From Methylocystis sp. MJC1 (GTDB lineage Bacteria; Pseudomonadota; Alphaproteobacteria; Rhizobiales; Beijerinckiaceae): DNA of 64,000 nt. Location: positions 2,083,001 to 2,147,000 of the forward strand of contig NZ_CP107558.1 of assembly GCF_026427715.1 (NCBI RefSeq), in the 5' to 3' direction. Position 1 is the stretch's first letter, and each line of letters begins with the position of its first letter. A program made the translations under genes and the position numbers. The notes beneath the pieces are model-generated. The model was not told where the DNA came from. It saw only the letters and a list, made by a program, of their open reading frames with translations, and made no database searches. Below are positions 42,033 through 51,592 of the stretch, in pieces.

Positions 42033-42199
42033 CGCTGATCTCTTGCCCGCTTATGAAACTGCGCCATCCTAGCAGGGCGGCGCCCTCCCGCCCAACCCTC
42101 GCCCGCCCCCGGGCGCGGGATTGCTCTAGGAAGGGACGCTCGCCTATCCTCGGGAAGCGTTATCCCAGTGCAAGAGCTACGAAATTTGGGAGGTTGCCT

Positions 42200-42475
42200 A
42201 TGAAGAAATTCGTATTGGCCACGACCTGCGCCCTCGGCGCTTCCTTGCTGGCGCCGGTCGCTCTCGCTCAGGAAGCCGCGCCGGATTGCGCGGCGCAGGC
42301 GTCCACCAAGAAATTGGCTGGCGCGGCGCTCAACAGCTTCTTGAAGAAGTGCGAACGCGACGCAGCAACCGCTTCCTGCAATGCGTCGGCCGCGGAGAAG
42401 AAGCTCGCGGGCGCCGCCAAGACGAGCTTCACGAAGAAATGCGTGAAGGACGCGACTGGGAAGAAGCCGCAGTGA
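42200..42475 (+). CDS. psiF: PsiF repeat protein
   Basis: The 91-residue exported protein has a signal peptide MKKFVLATTCALGASLLAPV, cleaved near ALA-QEA. Two tandem PsiF repeats follow: CAAQASTKKLAGAALNSFLK (then KC) and CNASAAEKKLAGAAKTSFTK (then KC). PsiF is phosphate-starvation-induced in E. coli; its function is unknown. GGGAGG precedes the ATG. The PstS-like gene is elsewhere in the window, not adjacent. Confidence 0.92.
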   Translation: MKKFVLATTCALGASLLAPVALAQEAAPDCAAQASTKKLAGAALNSFLKKCERDAATASCNASAAEKKLAGAAKTSFTKKCVKDATGKKPQ

Positions 42476-42547
42476 GCTGAGCGCGGTCGCCGAAGACTTC
42501 GGATGCGGAGACGAAAGCCGCCGCGAGACTACTGAATAAAACGGTGA

Positions 42548-42694
42548 TGACGCCCCTCGTGCTTCGAGACGCCTGCTGCGCAGGCTCCTCAGCAAGAGGG
42601 GCTTCTGTATCTGCGCCAAACACTTAGGCCTCATCCTGAGGAGCGAGCGAAGCTCGCGTCTCGAAGGACGAGGCCGCCTCGGAGGTTTGTCAAC
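42548..42694. repeat. 147-bp dispersed repeat (family C), copy 2
   Basis: The same length and nearly the same sequence as 7891-8037, with the CGCCTGCTGCGCAGGC and GAGCGAGCGAAGCTCGC hairpins. It fills most of the 320-bp gap between the PsiF gene and proB. Confidence 0.9.
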
Positions 42695-42799
42695 AACCCG
42701 GCGGCGGCGAAAGCCCGGTTACTTCGGCCTCGCCCATTTGCAGCCGCCCACCCCTTGAGCTAACTCTCGCGCTTCCCGAGGAATCGTTCCCCTGAGCCT

Positions 42800-43930
42800 A
42801 TGACCTATCGCGCGCCCGACATCGCCTCCTTCCGCCGCATCGTCGTCAAGGTCGGCTCGTCCCTCCTTGTTGACCCCAAGGAAGCGGCGGCGAAGCGAAG
42901 CTGGCTGACGCGGCTCGCCGACGACATCGCCACGCTGCACCGGGGCGGGGCCGACATTCTGGTCGTTTCCTCCGGCGCCGTGGCGCTCGGGCGCAGCGTG
43001 CTCGGCTTTCCGAACGGCGCCCTGCCTCTGGAAGACAGCCAGGCGGCCGCCGCCATCGGGCAGATCGCCCTCGCCCGCCTCTGGGCCGAGGCGCTGCACG
43101 AGCGTGGCCTGATCGCCGGACAGGTGCTCGTCACCTTCGGCGATACGGAAGAACGCCGCCGTTATCTCTATGCGCGCGAATGCCTCAATCGACTCATGTC
43201 GCTGCGCGCCGTGCCGGTGATCAACGAAAACGATACGGTCGCGACCGCGGAAATTCGTTACGGCGACAATGATCGGCTCGCCGCCCGGGTCGCCACCATG
43301 GCGAGCGCCGATCTTCTCGTGCTGCTCTCCGACGTCGACGGCCTCTACACCGCCCCGCCCGCCTCCGACCCGAGCGCCCGGCACATCCCGGTCGTGGCCC
43401 GCGTGACGGCGGAAATCGAGGCCATGGCCGGCGGCGCCGCCTCGCAATATTCGCGCGGCGGCATGCGCACCAAGATCGAGGCGGCGAAGATCGCCACCAC
43501 CGGCGGCGCGCATATGGTCATCGCCGACGGCCGCGCCGAAGCGCCGATCGAGCGCATCGCCAAGGGCGAGCGCTGCACCTGGTTCCTCACGCCGTCGAAC
43601 CCGGTGACGGCCCGCAAGAAATGGATCGCGGGCTCGCTCGAGCCCAAGGGCGCCGCGCATATCGACGAGGGCGCGGCCAGGGCGCTTCTCGCCGGCGCGA
43701 GCCTGCTGCCGGCGGGCGTCACGCGCCTCGAAGGCGGCTTTGCGCGCGGCGACTGTATCGTCATCCGCGACCATCGCGGCGGCGAGATCGGACGGGGCCT
43801 CGTGACCTATGACGCCCTCGACGCGGCGAAGATCGTCGGCCGCTCGACGAGGGATATTGAGGCGATTCTGGGCTTCAAGGGCCCCGACGAGATCATTCAC
43901 CGGGACGATATGGCGCTTGCGGGCGAGTGA
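42800..43930 (+). CDS. proB: Glutamate 5-kinase
   Basis: The 376-residue protein has an amino-acid kinase domain: [14 protein letters not shown] (about 11-24), [37 protein letters not shown] and [14 protein letters not shown] domain follows (about 285-370). It phosphorylates glutamate in proline synthesis. In many alphaproteobacteria proB follows obg; obg is not here, and a repeat element occupies the upstream gap. The ATG at 42800 is the natural start. Confidence 0.97.
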   Translation: MTYRAPDIASFRRIVVKVGSSLLVDPKEAAAKRSWLTRLADDIATLHRGGADILVVSSGAVALGRSVLGFPNGALPLEDSQAAAAIGQIALARLWAEALHERGLIAGQVLVTFGDTEERRRYLYARECLNRLMSLRAVPVINENDTVATAEIRYGDNDRLAARVATMASADLLVLLSDVDGLYTAPPASDPSARHIPVVARVTAEIEAMAGGAASQYSRGGMRTKIEAAKIATTGGAHMVIADGRAEAPIERIAKGERCTWFLTPSNPVTARKKWIAGSLEPKGAAHIDEGAARALLAGASLLPAGVTRLEGGFARGDCIVIRDHRGGEIGRGLVTYDALDAAKIVGRSTRDIEAILGFKGPDEIIHRDDMALAGE

Positions 43931-43940
43931 GATACCCCTT

Positions 43941-44043
43941 GTCATTCCCGACGCTCGCGAAGCGATCGATCGGAAATAAAGTGCAGAATCAACGTTCTTG
44001 CGGCTCTGGATTCCGGTCGGGCTTTCAGCCCGCCGGGAATGAT
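43941..44043. repeat. Palindromic repeat (family B), partly decayed copy
   Basis: GTCATTCCCGACGCTCGCGA at the left and GCCCGCCGGGAATGA at the right. The left inner arm carries changes (GATCGGAAATAAAGTGCAGA), so the stem is imperfect. Confidence 0.85.
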
Positions 44044-44065
44044 GCTCCCCAACGCGCCGTAAACC

Positions 44066-45631
44066 TCACTCGAACAAACGTGGCAGTAAGCTCGTATTCA
44101 CGGGCCCCTGGATCGCCTCTTTTTGCTCGGGCGTCGGCGTCACCGGCGTGTTCGGCGGCAGGTCGCGCAGATTCTCGTCCTTCCATCCGCCGCCCAAGGC
44201 CATGAACAGGGCGACGACATCGGACAGTCGGAACCCTTCCGCCTGCACGCTCGCGACCGTCGCGTTCAGATAGGCCTGCTGGGCGTTCAGAAGCTCGAAT
44301 TGGCTGAAGCTGCCCGAGCGCACCTTCTCCTTCACGATCACGAGATTTTCGCTCGCCGCCTTCTCTGTATAGGAGGCCGCCTTCACCGCCTTGGTGTCCG
44401 CCTGCAAGGCGCGCAGCGCGTCGGCGACATTTTGGAAGGCCGTTATGACGGCCTGACGATACTGCGCCTCGGACTGCGCAAAGGCCGCCTCCGCTGATCT
44501 TTGCTTGTTGAGCAGGGCATTGGCGTCGAAGATCGTGTGGGAGATCGATCCCGTTAAAACGTAAAAGCCGCTGCCGGGCGTGAAGAGCTGCGCCATGCTG
44601 AACGCGCTGTAGCCGGGGGTGGCCGACAGCGTGACGTTCGGCAGGCGCGCCGCGAGGGCGACGCCGATCTGCGCCGCCGCCGCGTGCATATTGGCTTCCG
44701 CGCCGCGCACGTCCGGGCGCTGGCGGACAAACTCCGCCGGCAGAGATACCGGCAGGCTGTGCGGCAGCTTGAGCCCCCGGAGCCGGAATGTTTCGGGGAT
44801 TTCCTCGCTCGAATAATTCCCGACGAGCGCGGTCAAAAGATTGCGCTGCTGGCTGAGGGATTTCTCGAGCGGCGGCAGGAGCTGGAGGATCTGCCCCAAG
44901 GCCGCCTCCTGAACGAGAACGTCGGACCGCGACACAGCGCCGGCAAGGAAGCGCATGGTCATGAGGTCGAGCATTTCGCGCCCGACCTTGATCGCCTTCT
45001 GGACAGCTTCGATTTGGCCGCGAAGGGACGCCTCCTGAATAGCCGCCGTCGCGATATTGGCGGTCAGCGTCAGATAGGCGGCCTCCAGCTGGTAGCGCTG
45101 CTGGTCGGCCTGGGCTTCCAGCGACTCGACGGAGCGGCGATTGGCGCCCCAAATATCGAGCGTATAGGAGATCGACAGCTGCCGAACAAAAAGCCCGAAA
45201 GGATTTGTGGGCGCGTTGTTCTGAAACTGCTGCTGGAACGACTGGCGAATAAAGGAATCCGAGGAATTGAAGTTGATCGTGGGCAGGAAGGCGCCTTTTT
45301 GCGCCTCTGCGTTGTAATAGGCCATCTTTATGGCTTCCTCGGCCGCCTGCAAAGATGGACTGCGCTCGATCGCCGCCTCGATGAGCCGATTGAGCTTCTT
45401 GTCCTTGAACGTCTCCCACCATTTCTCCGGCACGGAAGCGCCCATGACGAGGCGCTGAGCCCCTTTGGCGCCCTCTCCGATCTTGGCGATCTTCTCCGGC
45501 GTGAACCGCTCGACGTCCGGGGGCGGCGGCGAAACGAAATCCGGCCCCACCGCGCAACCGCACAGCGCCATCGCCGCCAGGGAGGCCATACCCGCTTTGA
45601 GCGACCTCCGGCCAGAATGCTGGTTTTTCAT
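44066..45631 (-). CDS. RND efflux outer membrane lipoprotein, NodT/OprM family
   Basis: The protein has 521 residues when started at the ATG at 45631; a GTG at 45658 adds nine. A lipoprotein signal carries lipobox ALCGC, followed by AVGPDFVSPPPP. Two outer-membrane-efflux repeats are seen (about 90-280 and 300-490), with long helices and the typical RPDVRGAEANMHAAAAQIGV. It forms the trimeric outer membrane channel of tripartite pumps. No adaptor or RND pump gene is adjacent, so it may serve several pumps. Confidence 0.92.
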   Translation of the reverse strand: MKNQHSGRRSLKAGMASLAAMALCGCAVGPDFVSPPPPDVERFTPEKIAKIGEGAKGAQRLVMGASVPEKWWETFKDKKLNRLIEAAIERSPSLQAAEEAIKMAYYNAEAQKGAFLPTINFNSSDSFIRQSFQQQFQNNAPTNPFGLFVRQLSISYTLDIWGANRRSVESLEAQADQQRYQLEAAYLTLTANIATAAIQEASLRGQIEAVQKAIKVGREMLDLMTMRFLAGAVSRSDVLVQEAALGQILQLLPPLEKSLSQQRNLLTALVGNYSSEEIPETFRLRGLKLPHSLPVSLPAEFVRQRPDVRGAEANMHAAAAQIGVALAARLPNVTLSATPGYSAFSMAQLFTPGSGFYVLTGSISHTIFDANALLNKQRSAEAAFAQSEAQYRQAVITAFQNVADALRALQADTKAVKAASYTEKAASENLVIVKEKVRSGSFSQFELLNAQQAYLNATVASVQAEGFRLSDVVALFMALGGGWKDENLRDLPPNTPVTPTPEQKEAIQGPVNTSLLPRLFE

Positions 45632-45900
45632 CGACAAGAAAGAAACCTTGACTGCCACCTGCGTGCGTTAATGCTTTGCTTAATCTGTTCAGCAAAAATA
45701 TGACAGCCGAGCCTCCCCTTTTCCGCACGACTTTTTCCGTGGGGCTGCGAAGGAGCGCCCGGAAGGCCGCTCAGCCTGATTGCCGCCATCTTGCGAAACT
45801 TTAACACGGCGGCGCTGGCGCCCGCTCTTGGCGACTGCCCCGCCTTCCCCCATATTTCACTCGCCGCGCCTTTTGGGCCGGTTCCTACGTGGAGAGACTG

Positions 45901-46653
45901 ATGTCACCGGAAGAACGTCAACTGCTCGTCGGGCTGTTCGAGCGCACGAAGAGCGCCGCCAACGGTCCACGCGACCAGGAGGCGGAAACTTTCATCAGCG
46001 AGCAGATCAAGCAGCAACCGGCCGCGCCTTATCTTCTGGCGCAGACGGTCATCGTGCAGGATCAGGCCTTGCAGGGCGCCAACGCCCGCATCCAGGCGCT
46101 CGAGGCGCAGGTGAAGGAATTGCAGTCGAAGCCCGCCGGCGGTTTTCTCGGCGGCCTCTTCGGCGGCGGCCAGCAGCGGCAGGCTCCTCCGCCGTCTCCG
46201 GCCGCGCCGAGCGGACCGTGGGGCGCGCCTCCTCAGGGCGGCCGCAATCCGGTCGCGGGCGGCTATGCCCCGCAGGGATGGGGCCAGCAGCAGCCGGCGG
46301 CGCCGAGCGGCAGCGGCAACAGCTTCCTGCACGGGGCGCTCGGGACAGCGGCTGGCGTGGCGGGCGGCGTGCTGCTTGCTGACGGCATCCGCAGCCTGTT
46401 CTCCCATGGCTCGGGCGCCGGCGGGATGGCCAATCTCGGCATCGGCTCGGGCTTCACGCCCACCGGCGAGACGACCGTCATCAACAACTATTACGGCGAC
46501 GAGCCCGGCGCTCCTGGCGCCTATGACGCCAACTACGACCAGGGCTACGACGACTCCGGCAATGTGAGCGACGCAGGCTATAGCTCGGACCCGGGCTATG
46601 ATGACGGGGGCAGCTTCGACGACGACGGCGGAGACGGCGGCTTCGACGTCTAA
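45901..46653 (+). CDS. DUF2076 family protein
   Basis: The 250-residue protein starts MSPEERQLLVGLFERTKSAA, the DUF2076 hallmark. A helical region follows (ALQGANARIQALEAQVKELQ), then a Gly/Gln/Pro-rich middle with a hydrophobic Gly-zipper (ALGTAAGVAGGVLLADGIRS). The C-terminal tail is strongly acidic, Asp/Gly/Tyr-rich. Periplasmic or membrane-associated localisation has been proposed for the family; the function is unknown. Confidence 0.88.
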   Translation: MSPEERQLLVGLFERTKSAANGPRDQEAETFISEQIKQQPAAPYLLAQTVIVQDQALQGANARIQALEAQVKELQSKPAGGFLGGLFGGGQQRQAPPPSPAAPSGPWGAPPQGGRNPVAGGYAPQGWGQQQPAAPSGSGNSFLHGALGTAAGVAGGVLLADGIRSLFSHGSGAGGMANLGIGSGFTPTGETTVINNYYGDEPGAPGAYDANYDQGYDDSGNVSDAGYSSDPGYDDGGSFDDDGGDGGFDV

Positions 46654-46693
46654 GCGCGTCGAGACGTCGCCTGACGCTCTGAGTCAGCGACAG

Positions 46694-46770
46694 CGATCAG
46701 GAACCCAGGGCCGAGGCGGACCTATATTGGCTCTGGATTCCCGATCGGGCCTTGGGCCCGGGCTCCCGTA
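46694..46770. repeat. Decayed family B palindromic repeat
   Basis: Only the central GATCAGGAACCCAGGGC / GGCTCTGGATTCCCGATCGG and one side hairpin (GGGCCTTGGGCCC) are recognisable. The outer termini are lost. Confidence 0.7.
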
Positions 46771-46777
46771 AATACCG

Positions 46778-46804
46778 ACCCGCCGGGCGACCGGCGGGTT
46801 TTTT
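46778..46804 (+). terminator. Rho-independent terminator
   Basis: A 9-bp stem ACCCGCCGG / CCGGCGGGT with loop GCGA is followed by TTTTT. It lies past the DUF2076 gene and the decayed repeat. Confidence 0.9.
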
Positions 46805-46898
46805 CTGCACGAAAAGGCCTGTGCGCCATCGCACGAACTTTGCGCGCCGCAGCCCCTAAACCTCATTCCATCGGATGAGAGCCAAGAAGGGGTTGGAC

Positions 46899-47252
46899 AT
46901 GAACCGCATCGAAACCACCCGCGAGATCGCCTCCCGCAAATTCGCCTCGCGCCCGGTGCGCGTCGCCGTCGCCGTCAAGATCGCTTTCGCGATCCTTGGA
47001 GCCAATGTGAGCTTCGCTGCGGCCAAGGCTTATTTCCACACGCCCGCCGCCCCGGCTGTCGCCGCGAGCGTCTCGGCGGTCGAGCCCTTCATCCTCCCAG
47101 TCGAGGAAAAGGCGGAGGTCCGCCCGGAAGCCGCTTCGCAGCCCGTCGCCCTGGCAAGCGCTTCGACCTGCCGCGAGGTCGTCACCCAGACCGATGAAGG
47201 CTATGGCGTGCGCGGCTCGGTGACCCGCATCGTTTGCCGCAAGGCGCTGTAA
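46899..47252 (+). CDS. Exported hypothetical protein
   Basis: The 117-residue protein has an N-terminal basic stretch and a hydrophobic segment (VRVAVAVKIAFAILGANVSF) that fits a signal or anchor. An Ala/Val/Pro/Glu-rich middle and a compact C-terminal Cys-containing end follow (STCREVVTQTDEGYGVRGSV, then TRIVCRKAL). The two cysteines could form a disulfide. No family is recognised. AAGGGG lies before the ATG. Confidence 0.7.
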   Translation: MNRIETTREIASRKFASRPVRVAVAVKIAFAILGANVSFAAAKAYFHTPAAPAVAASVSAVEPFILPVEEKAEVRPEAASQPVALASASTCREVVTQTDEGYGVRGSVTRIVCRKAL

Positions 47253-47259
47253 CGGCGGC

Positions 47260-48708
47260 TTACATGCCGCCGATACAGACGTATTTCATCTCCAGATAAT
47301 CATCGATGCCATAGCGCGAGCCCTCGCGGCCCATGCCCGACTGCTTGACGCCGCCAAAGGGCGCCGCTTCCGAGGTGAGGATGCTTTCGTTCACCCCCAC
47401 CATGCCGAATTCAAGCCTCTCGGCGACACGGAAAATGCGCGCGATGTCGTTGCTGTAGAAATAAGACGAGAGGCCGTAAGGCGTGGCGTTCGCCAGCCGG
47501 ATCGCGTCCTCCTCGGTCTCGAAGGAGATCACCGGCGCCACTGGGCCGAACGTCTCCTCCCGGAAGATCAGCGCGTCGGGCGGAACGTCGGCGAGCACCG
47601 TCGGCTGGAAGAACAGCCCACCGAGCGCATGCCGGCCGCCGCCGGTCAGCACTTTGGCGCCATGCGCCACGGCGTCGGCGATATGACGCTCCACCTTCTC
47701 GACAGCCGCCTGCTCGATCAACGGCCCCACGTCGACGCCCTCTTGCACGCCCGCGCCGACTTCCAGGGCGCTCACCGCCTCGGCAAGCTTCCGCGAGAAG
47801 GCGCCGGCGACGCTCTTCTGCACGAGGAAGCGGTTGGCCGAAACGCAGGTCTGCCCGCAATTCCGGTATTTGGTGGCGATGGCGCCCTTCACCGCCCGGT
47901 CGAGATCCGCGTCCTCGAAGACGATGAGCGGCGCATTGCCGCCGAGCTCCATCGAGCATTTCTGCACATTGTCCGCAGCCTGGCGGAGGAGAATTTTTCC
48001 GACCTCCGTGGAGCCCGTGAAAGTGAGCTTGCGCACGATCGGATTACGCGTCAGCTCCTGCCCGACGGGGGCGGGATCGCGCGCCGTCACCACATTGACG
48101 ACGCCCGCCGGCACGCCGGCGCGCTCGGCCAACTCCGCCAGTGCAAGCGAGGAAAAGGGCGTCAGCTCCGCCGGCTTCACGATCATCGTGCAGCCGGCCC
48201 CGAGCGCCGCCGAAACTTTGCGCGCCAGCATCGCGGAAGGAAAATTCCACGGCGTAATGGCCGCCGTGACGCCGATCGCCTGCTTCAGGACAAGGAGACG
48301 CCTGTCCATCCCGCCCGGCACGATGTCGCCATAGACGCGGCGGCCTTCTTCGGCGAACCAGTCGATATAGGAGGCGCCATAGGCGATCTCGCCGCGCGCC
48401 TCGAAGAGCGGCTTGCCCTGCTCCGCCGTGATGATGTGCGCGAGGCGCTCCTGCTCGGCCATGATCAGCTCGAACCAGCGGCGCATGATCTGCGCCCGCT
48501 CCTTCGCCGGACGATCGCGCCAGATCGGCAGCGCCCTGGAGGCCGCCTCGATCGCCCGCCGCGTTTCGGCGACGCCCATATCGGGGACGGTCCCGAGCGT
48601 CTCCCCTGTCGCAGGATTGGTCACCGCGAAAACGCCGCCACTGTCGGCGTCGATCCACTCGCCGCCGATAAAGGCTTTCTGTTTCAAAGAGAGTTCGTCG
48701 ACCTTCAT
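47260..48708 (-). CDS. gabD: NAD(P)-dependent succinate-semialdehyde dehydrogenase
   Basis: The 482-residue aldehyde dehydrogenase has the GabD pattern: FIGGEWIDADSGGVFAVTNP, AITPWNFPSAMLARKVSAAL, FTGSTEVGKILLRQA and MELGGNAPLIVF (general base Glu). The catalytic Cys is in NCGQTCVSANRF. It oxidises succinate semialdehyde to succinate in GABA degradation; other semialdehydes are possible substrates. The ATG at 48708 is preferred over a TTG three codons upstream. No gabT is adjacent. Confidence 0.93.
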   Translation of the reverse strand: MKVDELSLKQKAFIGGEWIDADSGGVFAVTNPATGETLGTVPDMGVAETRRAIEAASRALPIWRDRPAKERAQIMRRWFELIMAEQERLAHIITAEQGKPLFEARGEIAYGASYIDWFAEEGRRVYGDIVPGGMDRRLLVLKQAIGVTAAITPWNFPSAMLARKVSAALGAGCTMIVKPAELTPFSSLALAELAERAGVPAGVVNVVTARDPAPVGQELTRNPIVRKLTFTGSTEVGKILLRQAADNVQKCSMELGGNAPLIVFEDADLDRAVKGAIATKYRNCGQTCVSANRFLVQKSVAGAFSRKLAEAVSALEVGAGVQEGVDVGPLIEQAAVEKVERHIADAVAHGAKVLTGGGRHALGGLFFQPTVLADVPPDALIFREETFGPVAPVISFETEEDAIRLANATPYGLSSYFYSNDIARIFRVAERLEFGMVGVNESILTSEAAPFGGVKQSGMGREGSRYGIDDYLEMKYVCIGGM

Positions 48709-48812
48709 GCGCCGCAACCTTCATCCTCGCGCCCAATGGAGCCTGGCGCATCTGATACAGGAAAGAGGGGGGCCCTTTTCAAGAAAATATACATCTTCGT
48801 GAATTAGCTATT

Positions 48813-50009
48813 TTGCCTAGATTCTCGCGGCCAGACGCCCGCGCGGCATCCGCCTTTCACAAATTGCGCCGACTGTGCGCGATTCAACCGAGCGAAGTTT
48901 CCTTGGGCCCCACCCAGAAGACCGTGGCCATCGTCCAGACACAGGCGGAAAACGCCGGCGCGCAAGAGATCGCCCGCCAGCTCGCCAACGGCTTTGAGAC
49001 GCAGGGCTGGCGCGTGCGACAGATCTTCTTTTTCCGGCGCACGGAAAGCTTTGACGAAGATCCCAACGTCTTCTTCTGCGCCAAAGAGCGGCCATCGACC
49101 CCCTTGGGCGTCCTGAAGATGATCGGCGCGCTTTACAGCGAGTTCCGGCGCGAGAAGCCGGACGCCGTCGTGACGCTTCAACACTACGGGAATCTGATCG
49201 GCGCGCCCATCGCGCGTCTCGCCGGCAATTCGGTCGTCATCGCCAATCAGCTGACCCCGGCGCCGCTTGTCCCCCGGCCGGTGGCGCTCGCCGACAAGTT
49301 CATGGGCGCAGTCGGATTCTATGATCACATCGTGGTCAATTCCGCGCAGACAGAGGCGGAATACCGAGGCTATCCGGCGTCCTACGCAAAGCGGCTGACG
49401 CGCGTCGACCATGGATTCTTCGATAAATCGGCAAAACTTGCCAAATCCGAAGCGCGCGCGCGGCTCGGTCTGCCGCAAGACGTTCCCTTGCTCGGCTGCG
49501 CAGCCCGCCTGCATCATTTGAAGCAGGTCGATCTCGCTATCCGCACGCTCGTTGAAAACCCGGACCAGCATCTCGCGCTCGCCGGCCAGGGACAGGAGCG
49601 CGAAAATCTGGAGGCGCTCGCCGCCTCCCTCGGCGTCGCCGATCGCACGCATTTCCTCGGCGAGCTGGGAACCGAACAAATGGGTGCATTTCTCGCCTCG
49701 CTCGACTGTTTCGTCTTTCCCAGCGGCGCCGAGACTTTCGGCCTCGCGCCGGTGGAAGCGGCGCAGGCCGGCGTCCCGGTCGTCGTCAATGACATAGAGA
49801 TTCTGCGCGAGGTGCTCGCGGTGGACGGCGAGCCTTGCGCGATTTTCATCAACGCGAAGGACACAAAGGCTTTCGCCGAAGCGACGCGGCGTCTTCTCGC
49901 GGACGCAGAGCTTTCCGCAAGGCTCACCGCCATCGGCCGGCGCCTGACCGAGCGTTACCCACTCCACGCCATGATCGAGGATTACGTGCGCCTCGCAGCT
50001 TCCGCATGA
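48813..50009 (+). CDS. Glycosyltransferase family 4
   Basis: Up to 398 residues; the open frame starts at a TTG (48813), and another TTG at 48903 (before GPTQKTVAIVQTQAE) is plausible. The C-terminal GT-B domain shows PLLGCAARLHHLKQVDLAIR, LAGQGQERENLEALA, HFLGELG and FPSGAETFGLAPVEAAQAGV with the EX7E motif. Such enzymes add sugars from nucleotide donors in exopolysaccharide assembly. Its stop overlaps the next gene (ATGA), so the two are co-translated. Confidence 0.93.
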   Translation: MPRFSRPDARAASAFHKLRRLCAIQPSEVSLGPTQKTVAIVQTQAENAGAQEIARQLANGFETQGWRVRQIFFFRRTESFDEDPNVFFCAKERPSTPLGVLKMIGALYSEFRREKPDAVVTLQHYGNLIGAPIARLAGNSVVIANQLTPAPLVPRPVALADKFMGAVGFYDHIVVNSAQTEAEYRGYPASYAKRLTRVDHGFFDKSAKLAKSEARARLGLPQDVPLLGCAARLHHLKQVDLAIRTLVENPDQHLALAGQGQERENLEALAASLGVADRTHFLGELGTEQMGAFLASLDCFVFPSGAETFGLAPVEAAQAGVPVVVNDIEILREVLAVDGEPCAIFINAKDTKAFAEATRRLLADAELSARLTAIGRRLTERYPLHAMIEDYVRLAASA

Positions 50010-51592
50010 CCTACATGACCTACCGCCGCATCCTCATCGTCGTCGCCGCGTCGCGCTTCATGCGCTGGCACGAGCGCTTGCGGGATTCCCTGGCGCAGCG
50101 CTGGCCGCAAGCGGAAATCGCCTTCCATTTCGACCCGAGGGCGGATGACCGCCCCGCCTCGCAGAAGCAGTTGCTTGCGCTCGAGCGAATGCTGCTGCGC
50201 CGGAATAAGCCGACGCTGTGCGACCATCTCCAGGCCTCGCTGCACAGCGCCTCTCTGCCGCCCGGCGCGGATGTCGCCATCGATCTCGTCGGTGACGCCT
50301 CGCCGAGCTGCGCCCAACGCGTCATTCGCCCGCTTTACGACGGACAGATAACGGATCAAGGCGCCGTCGCCGCCATACTCTCGGGCGCCCCGCCGACTCT
50401 CGCCGTCGAGGACGCCGCGACGGGCGCGATCCTGGTCGAAGGCCTTCCCTCCTTCGAGGCCGCCGACGGTCTCACAGGCGCCTTGGAAGCCGTCTACTCC
50501 CGCATCGGCGTGCTGATCGAAAAGGCGCTGGCGGCACCGAGCGGCCGCGTCGAGACATCCACAAGCCGCAGCGAGCGACGCCCGCGCGCGCCCGCGGCCT
50601 TCGCCATGCGCAACCTCGCCCATCAATGCGCGCGGTGGCTTTACCATCTTTGCTGCCATTCGCCTCATTGGCGGATCGGCTGGCGCTTTGTCGACGGCCC
50701 TGGCGTCATCGAGTCCGGCGCTCTCTCTGGGAGCAAATGGCGGGCCCTGCCGGATGAGACGAACAGCTTCATCGCAGATCCCTTCCCGATCAACTGGCGC
50801 GGACACGAGGGCGTCTTTTACGAGCATCTAGATTACCGCCGCGGCATTGGAGACGTCTTCTTCCAGCCCTTCGACGCAAACGGTCCCGCTGGCGCGCCCG
50901 TCGCCGCCTTGAGCGAATCCTGGCATCTCTCCTACCCTTTCCTGATCGAGGAGGACGGCGCGCTTTATATGGTCCCCGAGGCCTCGGCCTCGGGCGCGAT
51001 CACCCTTTATCGTTGCGTCGAATTTCCAGGGAAATGGGAGCCGGTCGCAAGGCTGGTGGAAAGAGTCGAGGCCGCCGATGCGACGATCTTCCGCCACGCC
51101 GGGCGTTACTGGATGACCTCCGTCGTGCGCGACGGCTACGGCGGCTATTCAGATACGCTCGCCATCCATCACGCTCCGAGCCTTTTTGGGCCGTGGGAGG
51201 CGCATGAGCTGTCGCCAATCCTGGTGGATTCGCGCGTGGCGCGTCCCGCCGGCGCAGTCGCTTCGCATAATGGCGCGCTGTTGCGGCCCGTGCAGGACTG
51301 CTCGCGCGGTTACGGCAAGGAGATGGCGATCATGCGCATCGACGCGCTCGATCCGAAAACCTTCCGTCAAACGCTTGTCGCCCATCTCGGACCCGGCAAG
51401 CTTTGGCCGGGAAACCGCCTCCACACGCTCAACCGCTTCGGCCGTTTAGAGGTCATCGACGGCGCAATCCTTACGCCGAAATACGCGCCGTTTCGCCGCG
51501 CGCTGCATCATGCGATCGACAGCCGCGCCCTGAATGCGCGCGACGAGCGCGTCGCGATCCCGCCTGCCGGAGTGAAGCCTCAGGCCGAATAG
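50006..51592 (+). CDS. GINT1-like (glucosamine inositolphosphorylceramide transferase family) protein
   Basis: The 528-residue protein has an N-terminal domain (about 7-175) resembling a catalytically degenerate formyltransferase-like fold. A five-bladed propeller-like domain (about 225-510) matches the bacterial GINT1-type N-terminal family. Key stretches are WRIGWRFVDG, DETNSFIADPFPINWRGHEG, VFYEHLDYRRGIGDVFFQPF, SESWHLSYPFLIEEDGALYM and GYGKEMAIMRIDAL. It is coupled to the upstream glycosyltransferase. A sugar-transfer or sugar-binding role in exopolysaccharide synthesis is likely. The 3' end overlaps the convergent flippase gene by 13 bp. Confidence 0.8.
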   Translation: MTYMTYRRILIVVAASRFMRWHERLRDSLAQRWPQAEIAFHFDPRADDRPASQKQLLALERMLLRRNKPTLCDHLQASLHSASLPPGADVAIDLVGDASPSCAQRVIRPLYDGQITDQGAVAAILSGAPPTLAVEDAATGAILVEGLPSFEAADGLTGALEAVYSRIGVLIEKALAAPSGRVETSTSRSERRPRAPAAFAMRNLAHQCARWLYHLCCHSPHWRIGWRFVDGPGVIESGALSGSKWRALPDETNSFIADPFPINWRGHEGVFYEHLDYRRGIGDVFFQPFDANGPAGAPVAALSESWHLSYPFLIEEDGALYMVPEASASGAITLYRCVEFPGKWEPVARLVERVEAADATIFRHAGRYWMTSVVRDGYGGYSDTLAIHHAPSLFGPWEAHELSPILVDSRVARPAGAVASHNGALLRPVQDCSRGYGKEMAIMRIDALDPKTFRQTLVAHLGPGKLWPGNRLHTLNRFGRLEVIDGAILTPKYAPFRRALHHAIDSRALNARDERVAIPPAGVKPQAE

